Positions 9,587 through 16,976 of a DNA stretch of 38,393 nucleotides are shown piece after piece. Source of the stretch: Chromatiales bacterium. Lineage in GTDB: Bacteria > Pseudomonadota > Gammaproteobacteria > UBA6429 > Thiohalophilaceae. Position 1 is the stretch's first letter. Each line of letters starts with the position of its first letter. The stretch is taken from assembly GCA_027076325.1 (NCBI GenBank), contig JALTJZ010000005.1, positions 1 through 38,393 on the forward strand. The letters are read 5' to 3'. Position numbers and translations under genes: made by a program. The notes below the pieces were generated by a model. That model was given only the letters and a program-made list of their open reading frames with translations, did not search any database and was not told the origin of the DNA.

Positions 9587-10516
9587 GTGGCTAGCGACAA
9601 AAGCAAAGATAAGAACAGCCAGGCTCAAACCATTAGCCGTTTAAAGTGGGCGAACCGGCAACGACTGCAATACATTGAAATCATGGCCTTTTATACAGGT
9701 GTGGTGACCCGCAGTGATGTCGCAAGAACCTTTGGCCTGTCGGATGCGGCCGCCACCAAGGATTTGAATTTGTATAACCAAATCGCCCCGGACAACCTTA
9801 TATATAAGCATACGGTCTTCGGTTTTGTCCCCAGTGCGCATTTTAAGGCTGCTATTGCGGATTTATCACCTGCTACGGCATTACCAATGATTGCCAGCAA
9901 TTTAACCATGGTGGGCGGTGCTCAGCCGCAGCACCTGGTTTACGGTGTTCCGGTTGAACCCCTGCCCTTACCAACGCGTTTACCGAATAAAGAAATACTG
10001 GCGCAAATTATTCGCGCAACCAAACACCATAAAAAATTGCAGGTGCACTATCTGTCGCTGTCTGATCGGCATGACGCACAATCCATTCCTGAAAACCAGC
10101 GCATTATCGAGCCTCATGCTCTGGTTAATACCGGCTTACGCTGGCATATCCGCGCCTACAATGAAGAAACATTTGATTTTAGAGACTTTGTGCTATCGCG
10201 TATCAGTAAGGCAAAAGTACTCGATGCAGAAGCAGAATCCAGCCCTGAATTTGACGACAGTTGGGTAGAATTTGTCGATGTAAAATTAATGCCGCATCCC
10301 AAACTCAACCAGCGTAAGCGCAACAGTTTACTGCTCGATTACGCTGCCAGTGATGGCATCATAGCGCTTCAGGTTCGCGGTGCTTTGCTTGCTTATTTAT
10401 TGCAGCGCTTGTCGGTAGATACCACTGAAGACTTTTCGATGAACCCCAATGCCTATCAGTTGGTGATAGTGAATCGTGATGAAATAGAACCTTTTGCTGA
10501 ATGGATTTTTAGTTAA
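9587..10516 (+). CDS. wHTH-WYL transcriptional regulator, BrxR/CapW-like
   Basis: This 309-residue protein has an N-terminal winged-helix part (about 15-95) reading RLKWANRQRLQYIEIMAFYTG ... RSDVARTFGLSDAAATKDL ... APDNLIY. That arrangement resembles the BrxR/CapW regulators found beside BREX and CBASS defence systems. A WYL domain follows (about 140-215) with RIIEPHALVNTGLRWHIRAYNEE and FRDFVLSRI, then a WCX-like C-terminal extension. WYL domains sense ligands, often nucleic acids or nucleotides. The start is a GTG at 9587 with only a distant AAGG ahead. I keep it because the conserved helix begins soon after. It is divergent from recA, and no defence genes follow it; the next gene is pncC on the other strand. 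The target is unknown, with its own promoter the best guess. Confidence 0.82.
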   Translation: MASDKSKDKNSQAQTISRLKWANRQRLQYIEIMAFYTGVVTRSDVARTFGLSDAAATKDLNLYNQIAPDNLIYKHTVFGFVPSAHFKAAIADLSPATALPMIASNLTMVGGAQPQHLVYGVPVEPLPLPTRLPNKEILAQIIRATKHHKKLQVHYLSLSDRHDAQSIPENQRIIEPHALVNTGLRWHIRAYNEETFDFRDFVLSRISKAKVLDAEAESSPEFDDSWVEFVDVKLMPHPKLNQRKRNSLLLDYAASDGIIALQVRGALLAYLLQRLSVDTTEDFSMNPNAYQLVIVNRDEIEPFAEWIFS

Positions 10517-10519
10517 ACG

Positions 10520-10542
10520 ACCCCGCCACAAGCAAACGGGGT
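10520..10542 (+). terminator. Hairpin just after the WYL gene
   Basis: ACCCCG at 10520-10525 pairs with CGGGGT at 10537-10542 around an 11-nt loop, beginning 3 bp after the WYL stop codon. There is no T-run behind it, so intrinsic termination is only possible, perhaps helped by the larger palindrome that follows. Confidence 0.35.
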
Positions 10543-10550
10543 AGTAAATT

Positions 10551-10626
10551 GTAGGATGGGTGGAGCAAAGCGGAACCCATCGACAGGTTTTGCTTGTTGG
10601 GTTCAGCTTTGCTCCACCCATCCTAC
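10551..10626. repeat. 76-bp palindromic intergenic repeat (REP/MITE-like)
   Basis: The outer arms 10551-10571 and 10606-10626 are perfect 21-bp inverted repeats beginning GTAGGATGGGTGGAGC. An inner pair, 10573-10579 with 10598-10604, extends the stem after one mismatch. It lies between convergent genes (WYL and pncC), the usual place for REP-like elements. From memory, similar GTAGGATGGGT-type palindromes are dispersed in gammaproteobacterial genomes, but I could not count copies here because the window holds only one. It may also act as a bidirectional transcription stop. Confidence 0.75.
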
Positions 10627-10658
10627 GGTTTTCTCTGCAAATTGCGGGAATAAAGCCT

Positions 10659-11168
10659 TCAGAGATTAACCGATAAAAAACCCAGCAATTTATCAATGGC
10701 AACGTCAACCGCCTGTTGCCGTACAGCATTACGATCACCGGCAAAAACGTCAGAATAGGTTTCAAGCTGCCCCTGAATACACCAGGCAAACCAGACCAGC
10801 CCCACAGGTTTGTCTTTACTGCCACCGGTTGGTCCGGCAATGCCTGAAATAGCCAAACTCACTTCGGTTGCGGCCTGTTGGCAAGCCCCCAAGGCCATTT
10901 GTTTGACCACTTCTTCGCTCACCGCACCAAAATTGTCTAAGCTAACCACCGACACGCCCAGCATTTCCTGTTTGGCGCGATTAGAATACGTCACATACCC
11001 CCGCTCAAACCAGCCGGAACTCCCCGCCAAATCGGTAAATAACTTGGCCACCCAGCCACCCGTGCAAGACTCGGCACAAGCGATATACCAGCCTTTATTG
11101 GTTAAAATATGGCTAAGCTGTTCAATTTTCGAACAATTTTTGTCTTTTTCTGCTGTCATACCTGTCAT
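10659..11168 (-). CDS. pncC: Nicotinamide-nucleotide amidohydrolase (CinA C-terminal type)
   Basis: PncC deamidates nicotinamide mononucleotide to nicotinate mononucleotide, recycling NMN released mainly by DNA ligase. The 169-residue protein consists of the CinA C-terminal domain alone: CAESCTGGWVAKL with the catalytic serine near S34, then GYVTYSNRAKQEMLGV and AISGIAGPTGGSKDKPVGLVWFA. The length fits the short single-domain form of enteric bacteria (about 165), not full-length CinA. An alternative ATG three codons in (11159) is possible; neither start has a strong ribosome site. A cinA-type gene beside recA and divergent from mutS is a conserved arrangement, here stretched by the WYL gene on one side and about 21 kb on the other. 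Confidence 0.93.
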   Translation of the reverse strand: MTGMTAEKDKNCSKIEQLSHILTNKGWYIACAESCTGGWVAKLFTDLAGSSGWFERGYVTYSNRAKQEMLGVSVVSLDNFGAVSEEVVKQMALGACQQAATEVSLAISGIAGPTGGSKDKPVGLVWFAWCIQGQLETYSDVFAGDRNAVRQQAVDVAIDKLLGFLSVNL

Positions 11169-11290
11169 TTCTGTGAATCACAGCCACGCAAAAAGTTTGC
11201 TAAACCCGTAAGATCATCTACTTTAATTGGGTGGCTATTCATTTAACAACCACCTTTTTATACCGTAATCTTAAGCCTGAATAAAAACAG

Positions 11291-11686
11291 ATGGAAATTA
11301 GCAATAACACATCGCCAAGCCATACTACCTTCTTGCAAAACAGGCAGGCAAGCGATACTGCGCGCAATACTGTATTAGCGCTTGAACCGTTAAAAGAAAA
11401 GTTACGTGATTCAACATCAGAAAAGGCTAACAGCCTGCTAAGCAGGGAAACCCATATAGAAAAAGCAGGCGAAACACAGCAACCCGAGGCGATGCCGCCG
11501 GGTAGTATCATTAGGGCATATCAACAAGCCCATTCCAGCCAGCAAAATAATGCGGCAAATTACAGGGTAGTCGCCCACGAGCAACAGCTTGCTCATCAGG
11601 CAGAAAAAGCCATTGCTTCTTATAATCGAATAGAAAACAGCCAGTATGGTCAGGAACTGGTTAACCGCATTGAATTGCTAGTTTAA
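11291..11686 (+). CDS. Hypothetical protein, Gln/Ala-rich
   Basis: This 131-residue protein is not recognised. It is hydrophilic, without signal peptide or membrane segments, rich in Q, A, E, N and S, and mostly predicted helical (for example HEQQLAHQAEKAIASYNRIENSQYGQELVNRIELLV at the end). The middle has the short motif PPGSIIRAYQQAH. The final Q-x-x-ELV-x-RIELLV resembles the end of small proteobacterial proteins of unknown role. The ATG lacks a good ribosome site. It lies between pncC and the PilZ gene, convergent with the latter (10-bp gap). The frame is open with protein-like composition, so I think it is real. Confidence 0.6.
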   Translation: MEISNNTSPSHTTFLQNRQASDTARNTVLALEPLKEKLRDSTSEKANSLLSRETHIEKAGETQQPEAMPPGSIIRAYQQAHSSQQNNAANYRVVAHEQQLAHQAEKAIASYNRIENSQYGQELVNRIELLV

Positions 11687-11696
11687 CTTTTAAGCC

Positions 11697-12026
11697 TTAA
11701 TCATCCAGCATCGACTGAATAACCGCGCCCACTTCAAAGCCATCTCCATGACGCTGTTTCATTACTCGAACAACTCTCACCCTTGCATGTAAAGGTTTGG
11801 TTAAATCATTGGATGGAACCACTTTTATATCAAGCAACGATTCTTTCTCAACCTCGTTCTCTGCAATAAACATCAGGCCACGACCGCTCAAGTTTTTTAG
11901 TACCGCCCGCTGATCCAGCAATGTTTCAACGGCCACATCGTCGTCCATGTCATCTGGCGTGCCATAACTGATCGCACTGTCCACCGCCACGCGCACAAAA
12001 TCACGTTTTTCATCATAATTTCGCAA
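11697..12026 (-). CDS. PilZ-domain protein (probable c-di-GMP receptor)
   Basis: PilZ domains bind cyclic di-GMP through an N-terminal RxxxR and a D/NxSxxG motif. Both are visible here: R-D-F-V-R in DEKRDFVRVAVD and NLSGRGL about 50 residues later. The rest (SLLDIKVVPSND ... ARVRVVRVMKQRHGDGFEVGAVI) fits the PilZ beta-barrel. I place the start at the TTG at 12026 (110 codons including the stop) because GGAGG lies 8 nt upstream. The longer frame, from 12101, would translate what looks like the promoter (TTGCAT ... TATTAAAAT). It is a single-domain protein, so it must act through partners. Genes for c-di-GMP synthesis or breakdown are not in the window. Confidence 0.85.
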   Translation of the reverse strand: MRNYDEKRDFVRVAVDSAISYGTPDDMDDDVAVETLLDQRAVLKNLSGRGLMFIAENEVEKESLLDIKVVPSNDLTKPLHARVRVVRVMKQRHGDGFEVGAVIQSMLDD

Positions 12027-12148
12027 TATTCCTTCCTCCAGATCCTTAGATTTTAATAGAGTATAGTATGCAAAAATGAAGCCGTCTTTATTTTTAACCA
12101 CTTATTGCCAAACCCGTTTACATGCCGGTGCACGAAATACTTTACTCC

Positions 12149-12175
12149 TTGACACCTTAACCCAATTGCTATAAT
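12149..12175 (+). promoter_or_regulatory. Sigma70-type promoter of the cobalamin operon
   Basis: A perfect -35 (TTGACA, 12149-12154) and a perfect -10 (TATAAT, 12170-12175) are separated by 15 bp, shorter than the usual 17. Transcription would start near 12182, just ahead of the cobalamin riboswitch at 12189. The consensus hexamers offset by a short spacer suggest moderate strength. Confidence 0.8.
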
Positions 12176-12188
12176 TTTTGCGCATCAG

Positions 12189-12433
12189 CTTCTGGTATCT
12201 GTAAGGTAACCGCCTAAAAGATGAAACGGGAAGCCGGTGCGCTCATGCTAATTATTCAGGCAATGTGCAATTCCGGCACTGCCCCCGCAACGGTAAGCGA
12301 GTTAAGACGGATCATACAGCCACTGCAGTATTATAACGCGGGAAGGCGATTCATCTGGTTACTAAACCACTCGCAAGTCCGGAGACCGGCCCGAAGTTAC
12401 TATTTGGCACAGCGGAGGGCTGTTCACCAGAAG
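12189..12433 (+). promoter_or_regulatory. Cobalamin riboswitch
   Basis: The conserved pieces of the B12-sensing aptamer occur in order: GGGAAGCCGGTGC, then CACTGCCCCCGCAACGGTAA, then the B12 box region AAGTCCGGAGACCGGCC at 12375-12391, and finally GCGGAGGGCTGTTCACC. A closing P1 helix of 8 perfect pairs joins CTTCTGGT (12189-12196) to ACCAGAAG (12426-12433). Cobalamin binding normally lowers expression of the downstream genes, here cobalt uptake plus the whole corrin operon. Confidence 0.95.
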
Positions 12434-12509
12434 GAACTTAAACTTGAACACTTCCTTCTTAAGGTCATCCCTCTACAGATAATACTATCTCACATTAGGA
12501 GAAGATCCC
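12429..12509 (+). promoter_or_regulatory. Riboswitch expression platform and cbtB leader
   Basis: AGAAGGAA (12429-12436) can pair with TTCCTTCT (12452-12459). This 8-bp stem would compete with the P1 helix, because 12429-12433 is shared with its 3' arm. That offers a two-state switch ahead of the AGGAG ribosome site (12497-12501) of cbtB. No strong U-tract terminator is visible, so control is more likely translational. The pairing is seen in the sequence; the mechanism is inference. Confidence 0.5.
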
Positions 12510-12695
12510 GTGAAAATATCGATAAACACAGCACCTAAAACACAAGGTATTAGCTCACGCATCACAAGCAGCCTTATTACTTTAGCACTTGGCCTCACTA
12601 TTGTTTTTGGTGTTGGTTTTGCACAAGGCACAAATGGTGCATTCCACAATGCCGCACACGATACTCGACACACCATGGTTTTCCCCTGCCATTAA
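12510..12695 (+). CDS. cbtB: Cobalt transporter subunit CbtB
   Basis: This 61-residue membrane protein has one transmembrane helix (about 20-40, SLITLALGLTIVFGVGFAQG) and a histidine-rich C-terminus (HNAAHDTRHTMVFPCH). That is the CbtB signature: a short helix followed by a metal-binding histidine cluster. Together with CbtA it forms a cobalt importer family found behind B12 riboswitches. The start is a GTG at 12510 with AGGAG 8 nt upstream. It is the first gene after the riboswitch and is followed by cbtA after 19 bp. Confidence 0.93.
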   Translation: MKISINTAPKTQGISSRITSSLITLALGLTIVFGVGFAQGTNGAFHNAAHDTRHTMVFPCH

Positions 12696-12714
12696 AATCT
12701 AGCGAGCACACATT

Positions 12715-13407
12715 ATGATATTGCGTACTCTACTTATTGGTGCGCTGATAGCAGGAACACTGACTGGTGTTTTATTTACTACTATTCAGCAATTACAGGT
12801 CACACCACTAATACTTGAAGCCGAAACCTACGAGTCTGCTAACAGCGGGCACACCCATGCCTCCTTACAGAGCGACCATACTCACGAAAGTAACACATCA
12901 ATATCACCATTCAATAATCAACGATTATGGTTTAGCCTATTAGCCAATGTACTGGCCGGTATTGGTTTCGCTTTGATAATTGCGAGTGCTATTCAATTCT
13001 CTGGACAAAAGGGTTGGCAAAAAGGCCTGTTATGGGGAATAGCCGGCTTTATTGTGTTTTTTGCAGCCCCATCTTTTGGCCTTCACCCAAAACTTCCCGG
13101 TACAACCGGTGCACCATTACTAGAACAACAACTATGGTGGATTGCAACAGCAACAGCAACAGCAGTAGGGATAGCTCTACTGGTTTTTTCACGATCAACT
13201 GGTTTAAAAGGTATTGCGCTGCTTTTATTGATTATGCCACATATTATTGGCGCACCTTTGGCGGAACAAGCCTATAGCAGTGTGCCAGATTGGTTACTGC
13301 AAAAATTTGTTATTGCTTCCACTATTGCCAATGCCCTCTTCTGGCTGATCCTCGGTACTTCCGTTGGCTACTTGCTACGCAACTCGAGTAATTCGACAAC
13401 CGAATGA
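12715..13407 (+). CDS. cbtA: Cobalt transporter CbtA
   Basis: This 230-residue protein has about six membrane segments: residues 3-22, then around 73-92, 103-122, 142-160, 165-185 and 203-222. An extracytoplasmic loop after the first helix contains a histidine cluster, HTHASLQSDHTHE (about residues 45-58), suited to cobalt capture. The segment FFAAPSFGLHPKLPGT is characteristic of CbtA. It is predicted to import Co2+ for the corrin pathway encoded downstream, in partnership with CbtB. Its stop overlaps the cobO start (ATGA). Confidence 0.94.
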   Translation: MILRTLLIGALIAGTLTGVLFTTIQQLQVTPLILEAETYESANSGHTHASLQSDHTHESNTSISPFNNQRLWFSLLANVLAGIGFALIIASAIQFSGQKGWQKGLLWGIAGFIVFFAAPSFGLHPKLPGTTGAPLLEQQLWWIATATATAVGIALLVFSRSTGLKGIALLLLIMPHIIGAPLAEQAYSSVPDWLLQKFVIASTIANALFWLILGTSVGYLLRNSSNSTTE

Positions 13408-14021
13408 CAAAAAACGCCTTACCAATATCTGTTAATGACCGTCATCAACAACGAATGCACCGTAAAAAAGCTGTTGTCGATGCCTCTATTGCTAAAGCCA
13501 ATGAAGAGCGTGGTATTATTATCGTCCACACAGGCAACGGCAAAGGTAAGAGTAGCGCAGCATTTGGAATGGTGGCTCGCGCATTAGGTCATAAGATGCG
13601 CGTTGCGATTATTCAATTTGGCAAAGGCCGCAGCGCAACAGGGGAAGAACTTTTTTTCAGAAAGATTCTGTCGGATAATTACCATATCATGGGCGAAGGC
13701 TTCACTTGGGAAACCCAAGATCGTGAACGTGACATTAGGGCAGCTGAAACAGCTTGGCAAAAAGCCAGCGAATACCTAGCTAACCCAGACTATGATCTGG
13801 TTGTACTGGATGAGCTAAATATCATTCTCAAGCACAAATACCTAGCACTCAACTATGTTTTAAAAACACTGCAACAACGCCCACACATGCAGCACGTTAT
13901 TATAACAGGCCGAGCCGCACAACAGGAACTGATCGAAATGGCCGACACCGTTACCGAAATGAAAAATACCAAACATGCCTATAAAGCCGGTGTGCGGGCA
14001 CAAAAAGGTATCGAATTATGA
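13404..14021 (+). CDS. cobO: Cob(I)yrinic acid a,c-diamide adenosyltransferase
   Basis: The enzyme transfers the 5'-deoxyadenosyl group of ATP to the cobalt of corrinoids. The 205-residue protein belongs to the CobA/CobO/BtuR family. It has an N-terminal basic stretch (RHQQRMHRKKAVVDASIAKA), the unusual P-loop GNGKGKSS (44-51), then GKGRSATGEE, VVLDELNIILKHKYL and the GRAAQQELIEMADTVTEM region. It overlaps cbtA upstream and cbiA downstream by 4 bp each, so translation is coupled. The symbol btuR would be equally acceptable. Confidence 0.96.
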   Translation: MTKNALPISVNDRHQQRMHRKKAVVDASIAKANEERGIIIVHTGNGKGKSSAAFGMVARALGHKMRVAIIQFGKGRSATGEELFFRKILSDNYHIMGEGFTWETQDRERDIRAAETAWQKASEYLANPDYDLVVLDELNIILKHKYLALNYVLKTLQQRPHMQHVIITGRAAQQELIEMADTVTEMKNTKHAYKAGVRAQKGIEL

Positions 14022-15307
14022 ATACTGTTCATTGTCCAGCCTTACTGATCAGTGCTCCCGCATCAGGGCAGGGAAAAACCACAGTGACCGCAGCACTAGC
14101 TCGACTTTATCGTGAACAAGGACAAAACGTTGTAGTTTTTAAAACTGGCCCCGACTTTCTGGATCCAATGATACTCGAACAAGCTTGTGGCCAGCCTGTT
14201 TACCAACTGGATCTGTGGATGGGAGGCGAAACACACTGTCGACAATTATTATATAAAGCAGCTTGCAAAGCTGACCTTATTCTCATTGAAGGAGTAATGG
14301 GTCTATTTGATGGCACAACCTCCAGTGCCGACCTTGCCGGACTATTTGGTATTCCAATCCTTGCTGTTATTGATGCAACAGCAATGGCACAAACCTTTGG
14401 TGCGATTGCATACGGCCTTGCTCATTACCACAACAAATTGCCCTTTGCAGGCGTTATTGCCAACCGTGTTGCAAGCCTCAGCCACGGCGATATGCTCGCC
14501 GAAAGTCTGAAGAATATACCTTATATAGGAGCTCTGCCTCGCGACAAGGCCTGCGAATTACCATCACGTCACCTTGGGTTATTGCAAGCAGATGAAATCA
14601 CCGATCTAAACACACGCATCGATGCAGCAAAAAAACGTTTGATTGACGCCGGTTTTGATTACCAACCAGCAGCCATTGCATTCAAGGCAACTCAAAACCA
14701 GAACGTTAAACCTATCTTACAAGGGATGCGCATTGCCATTGCACGCGACCCTGCTTTTGCTTTTGTTTACAAAGCAAACCTTGAAATACTAAACGAAATG
14801 GGTGCCGAGCTATATTACTTTTCACCACTAAAAGATAATACTTTACCCGATGCCGATAGCCTTTACTTGCCTGGAGGCTACCCCGAACTATACCTTGATA
14901 CACTCGGCAAAAATACCGACATGCATGAAGCAATCAAATTGCACCAACAACAAGGTAAACCCATTGTTGCTGAATGTGGCGGTATGCTCTATCTATTAAA
15001 AACACTGACCAATAAAGAAGGCCAATCACAAAACATGGTTGGCCTGCTCGACGGCCATGCAACAATGCAGCAAAGCCTAAGCAACCTCGGTATGCACAGC
15101 GTGGAATTACCCGAAGGTAAAATGCATGGCCATACCTTCCACCATTCATCATTACAGACTTCCATGGCACCCATTACAACAAGTAAAAGTACACGCAAAC
15201 GGGGTAAAGGCGAAGCGATATACCGGCAAGAACGTTTGCATGCTTCTTATTTGCATATGTATTTTCCATCTAATCCGGAGGCAAGTGCCCGCTTGTTTAT
15301 GCCATGA
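14018..15307 (+). CDS. cbiA: Cobyrinate a,c-diamide synthase
   Basis: This ATP- and glutamine-dependent enzyme amidates the a and c side chains of cob(II)yrinate. The 429-residue protein starts with a dethiobiotin-synthetase-like ATPase domain (SAPASGQGKTTVTAAL, KTGPDFLDPMIL, LILIEGVMGLFDG). It ends with a class I glutamine amidotransferase domain whose nucleophile is C320 in VAECGGMLYL, with the paired His near GHTFHHS. The length is somewhat short against about 450-460 for CbiA but complete at both ends. It overlaps cobO and cbiF by 4 bp. I use cbiA because the surrounding pathway is of the cobalt-early type; cobB is the aerobic name. Confidence 0.95.
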   Translation: MNTVHCPALLISAPASGQGKTTVTAALARLYREQGQNVVVFKTGPDFLDPMILEQACGQPVYQLDLWMGGETHCRQLLYKAACKADLILIEGVMGLFDGTTSSADLAGLFGIPILAVIDATAMAQTFGAIAYGLAHYHNKLPFAGVIANRVASLSHGDMLAESLKNIPYIGALPRDKACELPSRHLGLLQADEITDLNTRIDAAKKRLIDAGFDYQPAAIAFKATQNQNVKPILQGMRIAIARDPAFAFVYKANLEILNEMGAELYYFSPLKDNTLPDADSLYLPGGYPELYLDTLGKNTDMHEAIKLHQQQGKPIVAECGGMLYLLKTLTNKEGQSQNMVGLLDGHATMQQSLSNLGMHSVELPEGKMHGHTFHHSSLQTSMAPITTSKSTRKRGKGEAIYRQERLHASYLHMYFPSNPEASARLFMP

Positions 15308-16107
15308 CAAATACAACAGCTAAAGTCTGGTTTGTCGGTGCCGGTCCCGGCGACCCAGAACTATTAACCATTAAAGGGCAAAGCCTTATTCGTCAGGCCG
15401 ATGCCATCCTGTTTGCCGGTTCACTAGTATCCGAAGCAGCCATGCGCTGGGCCAAAGCCGATTGTGAAATAGAAGACTCAAAAGGCATGAATCTAGATGC
15501 TATTACTGGCTGGTTAATTGAAAAAGCGAAACAGAACAAATGCGTTATTCGTTTACAAACCGGTGACCCAACGCTATACGGTGCACTTATTGAAATGGTT
15601 CAACCTCTGGATGCCGAAGGTATAGATGTTGGTGTTGTTCCCGGCGTGTCATCGGCCATGGCATCGGCAGCGGCCGCCGTCGAAAGCCTAACACTACCCG
15701 AAGTAACACAAACCGTTATTCTCACACGCACTGAAGGCCGAACACCCATGCCAGAAGGCGAATCATTAAAAGAGCTGGCACGACATCACTGTACACTGTG
15801 TATTTTTCTTTCAATTACCTTATTAAAAAAGGTACAAACTGAATTAATGGCTGCTGGTTGGGGTAAAGAGTCCCCCATTGTTGTGGTGCATAAAGCCAGC
15901 TGGCCGAACGAAGAAAAAATAATCCACGGCACCATTAGTAACATCCGAGAAAAATGCCGCGCAGGAAAAATTAATAGTCAGGCAATGATTATCACCAGCC
16001 CCACTATCGGTGCTCGACAATGGCCTGAATTAAAAAAATCCAAACTTTACGATAAAGACTTCTCTCACCGTTTTCGCAAAGCACAAAAGAAACAGGAAAT
16101 AACATAA
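15304..16107 (+). CDS. cbiF: Cobalt-precorrin-4 C11-methyltransferase
   Basis: This SAM-dependent methyltransferase of the tetrapyrrole methylase family (267 residues) methylates C11 of the corrin precursor. Diagnostic motifs are VWFVGAGPGDPELLTIKG at the N-terminus (P-loop-like GAGPGD), RLQTGDPTLYGA around residue 85, and VVPGVSSAMASAAA. The last is typical of the CbiF/CobM group. The C-terminal segment KSKLYDKDFSHRFR also matches CbiF proteins (LYDPSFSHGYR-like). It overlaps cbiA by 4 bp and the cbiX ATG by one base. Confidence 0.95.
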   Translation: MTNTTAKVWFVGAGPGDPELLTIKGQSLIRQADAILFAGSLVSEAAMRWAKADCEIEDSKGMNLDAITGWLIEKAKQNKCVIRLQTGDPTLYGALIEMVQPLDAEGIDVGVVPGVSSAMASAAAAVESLTLPEVTQTVILTRTEGRTPMPEGESLKELARHHCTLCIFLSITLLKKVQTELMAAGWGKESPIVVVHKASWPNEEKIIHGTISNIREKCRAGKINSQAMIITSPTIGARQWPELKKSKLYDKDFSHRFRKAQKKQEIT

Positions 16108-16976
16108 TGAAAACATCCATTCTACTGGTCGGGCACGGTTCACGCCATCAACCGGGCAATGACGAAATTACGCAATTCTCAAACAAGTGGAAAGCGATGA
16201 ATCCACAATGGCAGATTGAAACCTGTTTTATCGAATTTGCCGATGTGCTACTCGATGAAGGGCTCGACAATGCAGCGAATAATGCCGAACGAGTCATTGT
16301 TCTACCATTAATTTTAAATGCAGCCGGCCATGTGAAAATGGAAATCCCACATCATATTAACAAGGCGCGTGAACGCCATAGTCATGTTGAGTTTATTTAT
16401 GCGAAGCACCTCGGCGCTAACGATAATATTTTTACTATAGTAAAACGCCGTTTAACCCAAGTTATGGCACAGCTCGATATGCCGGATCCAAAAACAACTG
16501 GAGTCATTATTCTTGGACGCGGCTCATCCGATCGTGTTGCCAATGGCGAGATAGCAAAAATGGCACGTTGGTTATTTGATGAAACCGATCATGAAAATAT
16601 TGATATCGCCTTTACTGGTATTACTTACCCACGTCTTGAAGCAGTAATACAAAAACAAGCTACTCTAGGCATGACTCAAATTGCTATTTTACCTTACTAC
16701 CTGTTTACCGGCACGTTGATTGAGCGTATCAAACGCCAAATTAAACGCCTGCAACAACAATACCCGCATATAGCCATTGCCCATGGTGACTATTTTGGTT
16801 TTGAGCCTGAAATTTATACCCTGCTGAATCAACGTGTAAACGCAGCGATGGGAGAAGGCACTGACACATGTATAATGGAATGTGATGGCTGTTCATATCG
16901 ACAACTTGCAGAAGAATATGGCCACGACCATAGCCATGATCACTCGCATGAAAAGAAACCCGAGGTTGCAGCATGA
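16107..16976 (+). CDS. cbiX: Sirohydrochlorin cobaltochelatase, long form with Fe-S motif
   Basis: CbiX inserts Co2+ into sirohydrochlorin, committing it to the cobalt-early B12 route. The 289-residue protein has two chelatase domains. The N-terminal one holds LLVGHGSRHQPGN with the catalytic His and PLILNAAGHVKMEIP. The second begins IILGRGSSDRVANGE, lacks the first His and holds LPYYLFTGTLIERI. Near the C-terminus is MECDGC (M257, C259, C262), the MxCxxC motif known from long CbiX proteins that bind a [4Fe-4S] cluster. A histidine-rich tail follows (GHDHSHDHSHEKK), likely a cobalt store. Its presence supports early cobalt insertion. Confidence 0.95.
   Translation: MKTSILLVGHGSRHQPGNDEITQFSNKWKAMNPQWQIETCFIEFADVLLDEGLDNAANNAERVIVLPLILNAAGHVKMEIPHHINKARERHSHVEFIYAKHLGANDNIFTIVKRRLTQVMAQLDMPDPKTTGVIILGRGSSDRVANGEIAKMARWLFDETDHENIDIAFTGITYPRLEAVIQKQATLGMTQIAILPYYLFTGTLIERIKRQIKRLQQQYPHIAIAHGDYFGFEPEIYTLLNQRVNAAMGEGTDTCIMECDGCSYRQLAEEYGHDHSHDHSHEKKPEVAA

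Noticed and set aside
11239-11511. 90-codon frame on the minus strand opposite the hypothetical gene
   Set aside because: It overlaps the better plus-strand frame. Its hydrophobic composition is what the complement of a Gln/Ala-rich gene would give.
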